Shown in pieces: positions 62,134 to 64,000 of a DNA stretch of 64,000 nucleotides. The first letter of the stretch is position 1, and the number at the start of each line of letters is the position of its first letter. Origin of the DNA: Chryseobacterium indologenes. Its GTDB lineage: Bacteria > Bacteroidota > Bacteroidia > Flavobacteriales > Weeksellaceae. Under the pieces are notes generated by a model. It did no database searches and was not told the origin of the DNA. It saw only the letters and a program-made list of their open reading frames with translations. The position numbers were made by a program, and so were the translations under genes. Where the stretch lies: assembly GCF_002025665.1 (NCBI RefSeq), contig NZ_CP018786.1, forward strand, positions 4,154,001 to 4,218,000, read 5' to 3'.

Positions 62134-62832
62134 ATGAATACATTAGAATTTACTCTTCGTCTCCTTACCGCATTTGCTCTGGGTGCCAGCATTGGCTTTG
62201 AAAGACAATGGCGTCAGAAAAGTGCCGGTCTCCGTACCAACACTTTGGTATGTCTTGGCTCCGCAGCATTCGTTCTTCTTTCTATCAGGATTGGAGGCGA
62301 TGCTACAGGCAGAATAGCTTCTTATATCGTAAGCGGAATTGGTTTTTTAGGTGGAGGCGTTATCATGAAAGATGGTCTTACCGTGAGAGGACTCAATACC
62401 GCTGCTACCATCTGGTGTTCCGCATCTGTAGGAGCTCTCAGTGCTATGGGATTTCCCGTAGAAGCAGCTATTACCAGCGGATTTATTATTCTCACACATA
62501 TGATCCTTCGTCCTCTAGGTGTCAAGCTGGGCAACAATATCAACAGCAGAAACCATTATACAGAATACCTTCTCAGCATCAAATGCAAAAGTGAAGTAGA
62601 AAATCACGTCCGTGTACAACTGATGCAGTCTCTGAGCGGAAATGATAAAGTATTACTGAAATCTCTTACCAGCGATGACAATGGTCTGCCTGAAAACGCC
62701 ATCATTACAGCGGAAGTTCATGCTTCTACACCACAGGACAGTTTCATGGAAAAAACAGCCAGCAGACTTACGATTGAAGATAAAGTCATCAAAGTAAGCT
62801 GGGAAATTATAGGTACCGAAAACGATTTGTAA
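62134..62832 (+). CDS. mgtC: MgtC/SapB-family protein
   Basis: 232 aa. Four to five N-terminal membrane helices with GASIGFERQWRQKSAGLRTNTLVCLGSAAF and GIGFLGGGVIMKDGLTVRGLNTAATIWCSASVGALSAMG, hallmark MgtC motifs, then an ACT-like soluble domain. Linked to magnesium limitation and, in pathogens, to intracellular survival through control of ATP synthase. Followed 24 nt later by the Mg-transporting ATPase gene. Confidence 0.92.
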   Translation: MNTLEFTLRLLTAFALGASIGFERQWRQKSAGLRTNTLVCLGSAAFVLLSIRIGGDATGRIASYIVSGIGFLGGGVIMKDGLTVRGLNTAATIWCSASVGALSAMGFPVEAAITSGFIILTHMILRPLGVKLGNNINSRNHYTEYLLSIKCKSEVENHVRVQLMQSLSGNDKVLLKSLTSDDNGLPENAIITAEVHASTPQDSFMEKTASRLTIEDKVIKVSWEIIGTENDL

Positions 62833-62856
62833 CATGTAAAAACAACCTTTGAAGCG

Positions 62857-64000
62857 ATGTTAAGAAAATCTTCAAACAAAAATCTCAATTCTGCCTCTCT
62901 TGTAAAATTAAAAGAAGCTGCAGCCGAGAATGAAAAAATGGTGTATGCCCTACTGGAAACCTCAGAAGAAGGACTCAGCGAAAACACCGTAAAAGACCGT
63001 CTGAAAATGTATGGTAAAAATGAAATAGCTACCCAAAAAGCGCCCTCATGGGTAAAACAGTTTGCTCATTCTTTTTTTAATCCATTTAATTATATCTTGG
63101 CATGTATTGCCATCATTTCCTTATTTATTGATGCTATTCTTGTACCTGCCGGTGAAAAAGATTTCAGTACCAGTATTATTATTTCGCTGATGCTGCTCTT
63201 TAGTACAGTTTTAAGATTTATTCAGGAATTCCGAAGTAACAAAGCGGCAGAAGCATTAAAGAAGATGGTAAAGACAAGCTGTCTCACCAAAAGAAAATTT
63301 AATGAAAGTGAAGAAATAGAAATCACCGAAATTGTCCCCGGAGATATTGTCATGCTGTCTGCAGGTGATATGGTTCCGGCCGACTGCAGGATTCTTAAAA
63401 GCAAAGATCTTTTCATCAGCGAATCCATCCTGACGGGAGAAGCACTTCCGGTTGAGAAAAATGCATTTCCTATCAAAGATGCCAAAGACCGCAATCCTCT
63501 CAGCTTTCTGAATATATGCTTTATGGGTACCAATGTGGTAAGCGGATCAGCAACGGTTGTTGTAGCCAATACAGGTATTTTCACCTACTTAGGAAGCATC
63601 AGCAGAAGCCTGATTTCTAAAAGACCTGAAACTGCTTTTGATATAGGAGTGAATAAAGTAAGCTATCTGCTGATCAGATTTATGCTGATCATGACTCCTG
63701 TTATTTTCCTGATCAACGGATTGATAAAAGGAGACTGGATGCAGGCACTGTTATTCGCCATTGCTGTAGCGGTAGGATTGACACCTGAAATGCTTCCTAT
63801 GATTGTTACCGCTAATCTCGCTAAAGGTGCAGTCAATATGAGTAAAAAGAAAGTGATTGTTAAAAGACTCAATGCCATTCAGAATATCGGAGCTATGGAT
63901 ATTTTGTGTACGGATAAAACAGGAACCCTTACGCTGGACAAAATTGTATTGGAAACCCACCTCAACGTTCGTGGTATTGAAGATGATGAAGTACTGAAGT
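62857..64000 (+). CDS. mgtA: Magnesium-translocating P-type ATPase, 3' end outside window
   Basis: 381 codons are visible. Cation-ATPase N-terminus (ALLETSEEGLSENTVKDRLKMYGKNEI), actuator loop with LTGEALPVEK, membrane motif VGLTPEMLPMIVTANLAKGA and phosphorylation site CTDKTGTLT. The VGLTPEMLPMIV segment is typical of MgtA/MgtB rather than calcium pumps. Imports Mg2+ at the inner membrane. Co-transcribed with mgtC, so both probably respond to low magnesium. Confidence 0.93.
   Translation, partial: MLRKSSNKNLNSASLVKLKEAAAENEKMVYALLETSEEGLSENTVKDRLKMYGKNEIATQKAPSWVKQFAHSFFNPFNYILACIAIISLFIDAILVPAGEKDFSTSIIISLMLLFSTVLRFIQEFRSNKAAEALKKMVKTSCLTKRKFNESEEIEITEIVPGDIVMLSAGDMVPADCRILKSKDLFISESILTGEALPVEKNAFPIKDAKDRNPLSFLNICFMGTNVVSGSATVVVANTGIFTYLGSISRSLISKRPETAFDIGVNKVSYLLIRFMLIMTPVIFLINGLIKGDWMQALLFAIAVAVGLTPEMLPMIVTANLAKGAVNMSKKKVIVKRLNAIQNIGAMDILCTDKTGTLTLDKIVLETHLNVRGIEDDEVLK

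Noticed and set aside
62007..62192. 61-aa minus-strand ORF over the mgtC leader
   Set aside because: Antisense to the leader and to the mgtC start; no supporting signal.

Overview
The window looks like a chromosomal segment of a flavobacterium close to Chryseobacterium. It is AT-rich and has Bacteroidota-type -7 promoter boxes (TAnnTTTG), few Shine-Dalgarno sequences, a type IX secretion sorting domain, DUF4290 next to murA, and many short degenerate intergenic repeats. Names rest on motifs read by eye; no database search was possible.

Core region 1 (1-19.2 kb). This is ordinary chromosome: a truncated sensor kinase, aquaporin, a LuxE/PaaK-like acyl-protein synthetase, lpxH, queD, a hotdog thioesterase and an OmpH/Skp chaperone. 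The glyoxylate shunt follows (aceA, aceB), divergent from an XRE regulator of the short-chain fatty acyl type, with two related palindromes in the shared promoter region. Then come comF, an alpha/beta hydrolase, upp, der and a tRNA-Gln(TTG) gene.

Genomic island (19,234-42,346, about 23.1 kb). It is inserted at the 3' end of tRNA-Gln. A 13-bp core, CCTGTGGGTCTAC, is duplicated at both ends, and a tyrosine recombinase with a helix-turn-helix (excisionase-like) gene lies at the right end. The cargo, left to right, is: an ArdA-type antirestriction protein; a 1.3-kb gene-poor stretch; an XRE repressor with its operator; a T9SS leucine-rich-repeat protein; a complete type I secretion locus; a CoiA-like nuclease; a three-gene Dnd (DNA phosphorothioation) system whose DndE is fused to a HerA-like ATPase; and a single-subunit polymerase-like protein with T7-RNAP/PolA motifs. 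The secretion locus (TolC, C39-peptidase ABC transporter, HlyD) also encodes a 211-aa toxin-like protein with a bacteriocin double-glycine leader, two paralogous exported candidate immunity proteins and an MNT-type nucleotidyltransferase. This locus and the Dnd-HerA module are the two best candidates for under-described systems.

Second insertion-like segment (42.35-49.4 kb). It is bounded by two near-identical copies of the tRNA terminator hairpin. It holds a broken ISAon1-type IS remnant and a three-gene set that looks phage-tail-like: a fibre-like protein, a 1612-aa protein with LamG, CotH, EF-hand and BspA-type repeats, and a small protein.

Core region 2 (49.4-64 kb). This is core chromosome again: katG, a heme-binding protein, a DCC thiol oxidoreductase, an archaeal-type GH13 alpha-amylase lipoprotein, DUF4290-murA (with Asp replacing the fosfomycin-target Cys), a free-standing NIL-domain protein, a YiiX-like hydrolase, a two-component system, an EamA exporter, and mgtC-mgtA (the latter cut by the window end) behind a leader with a short ORF and a long hairpin.
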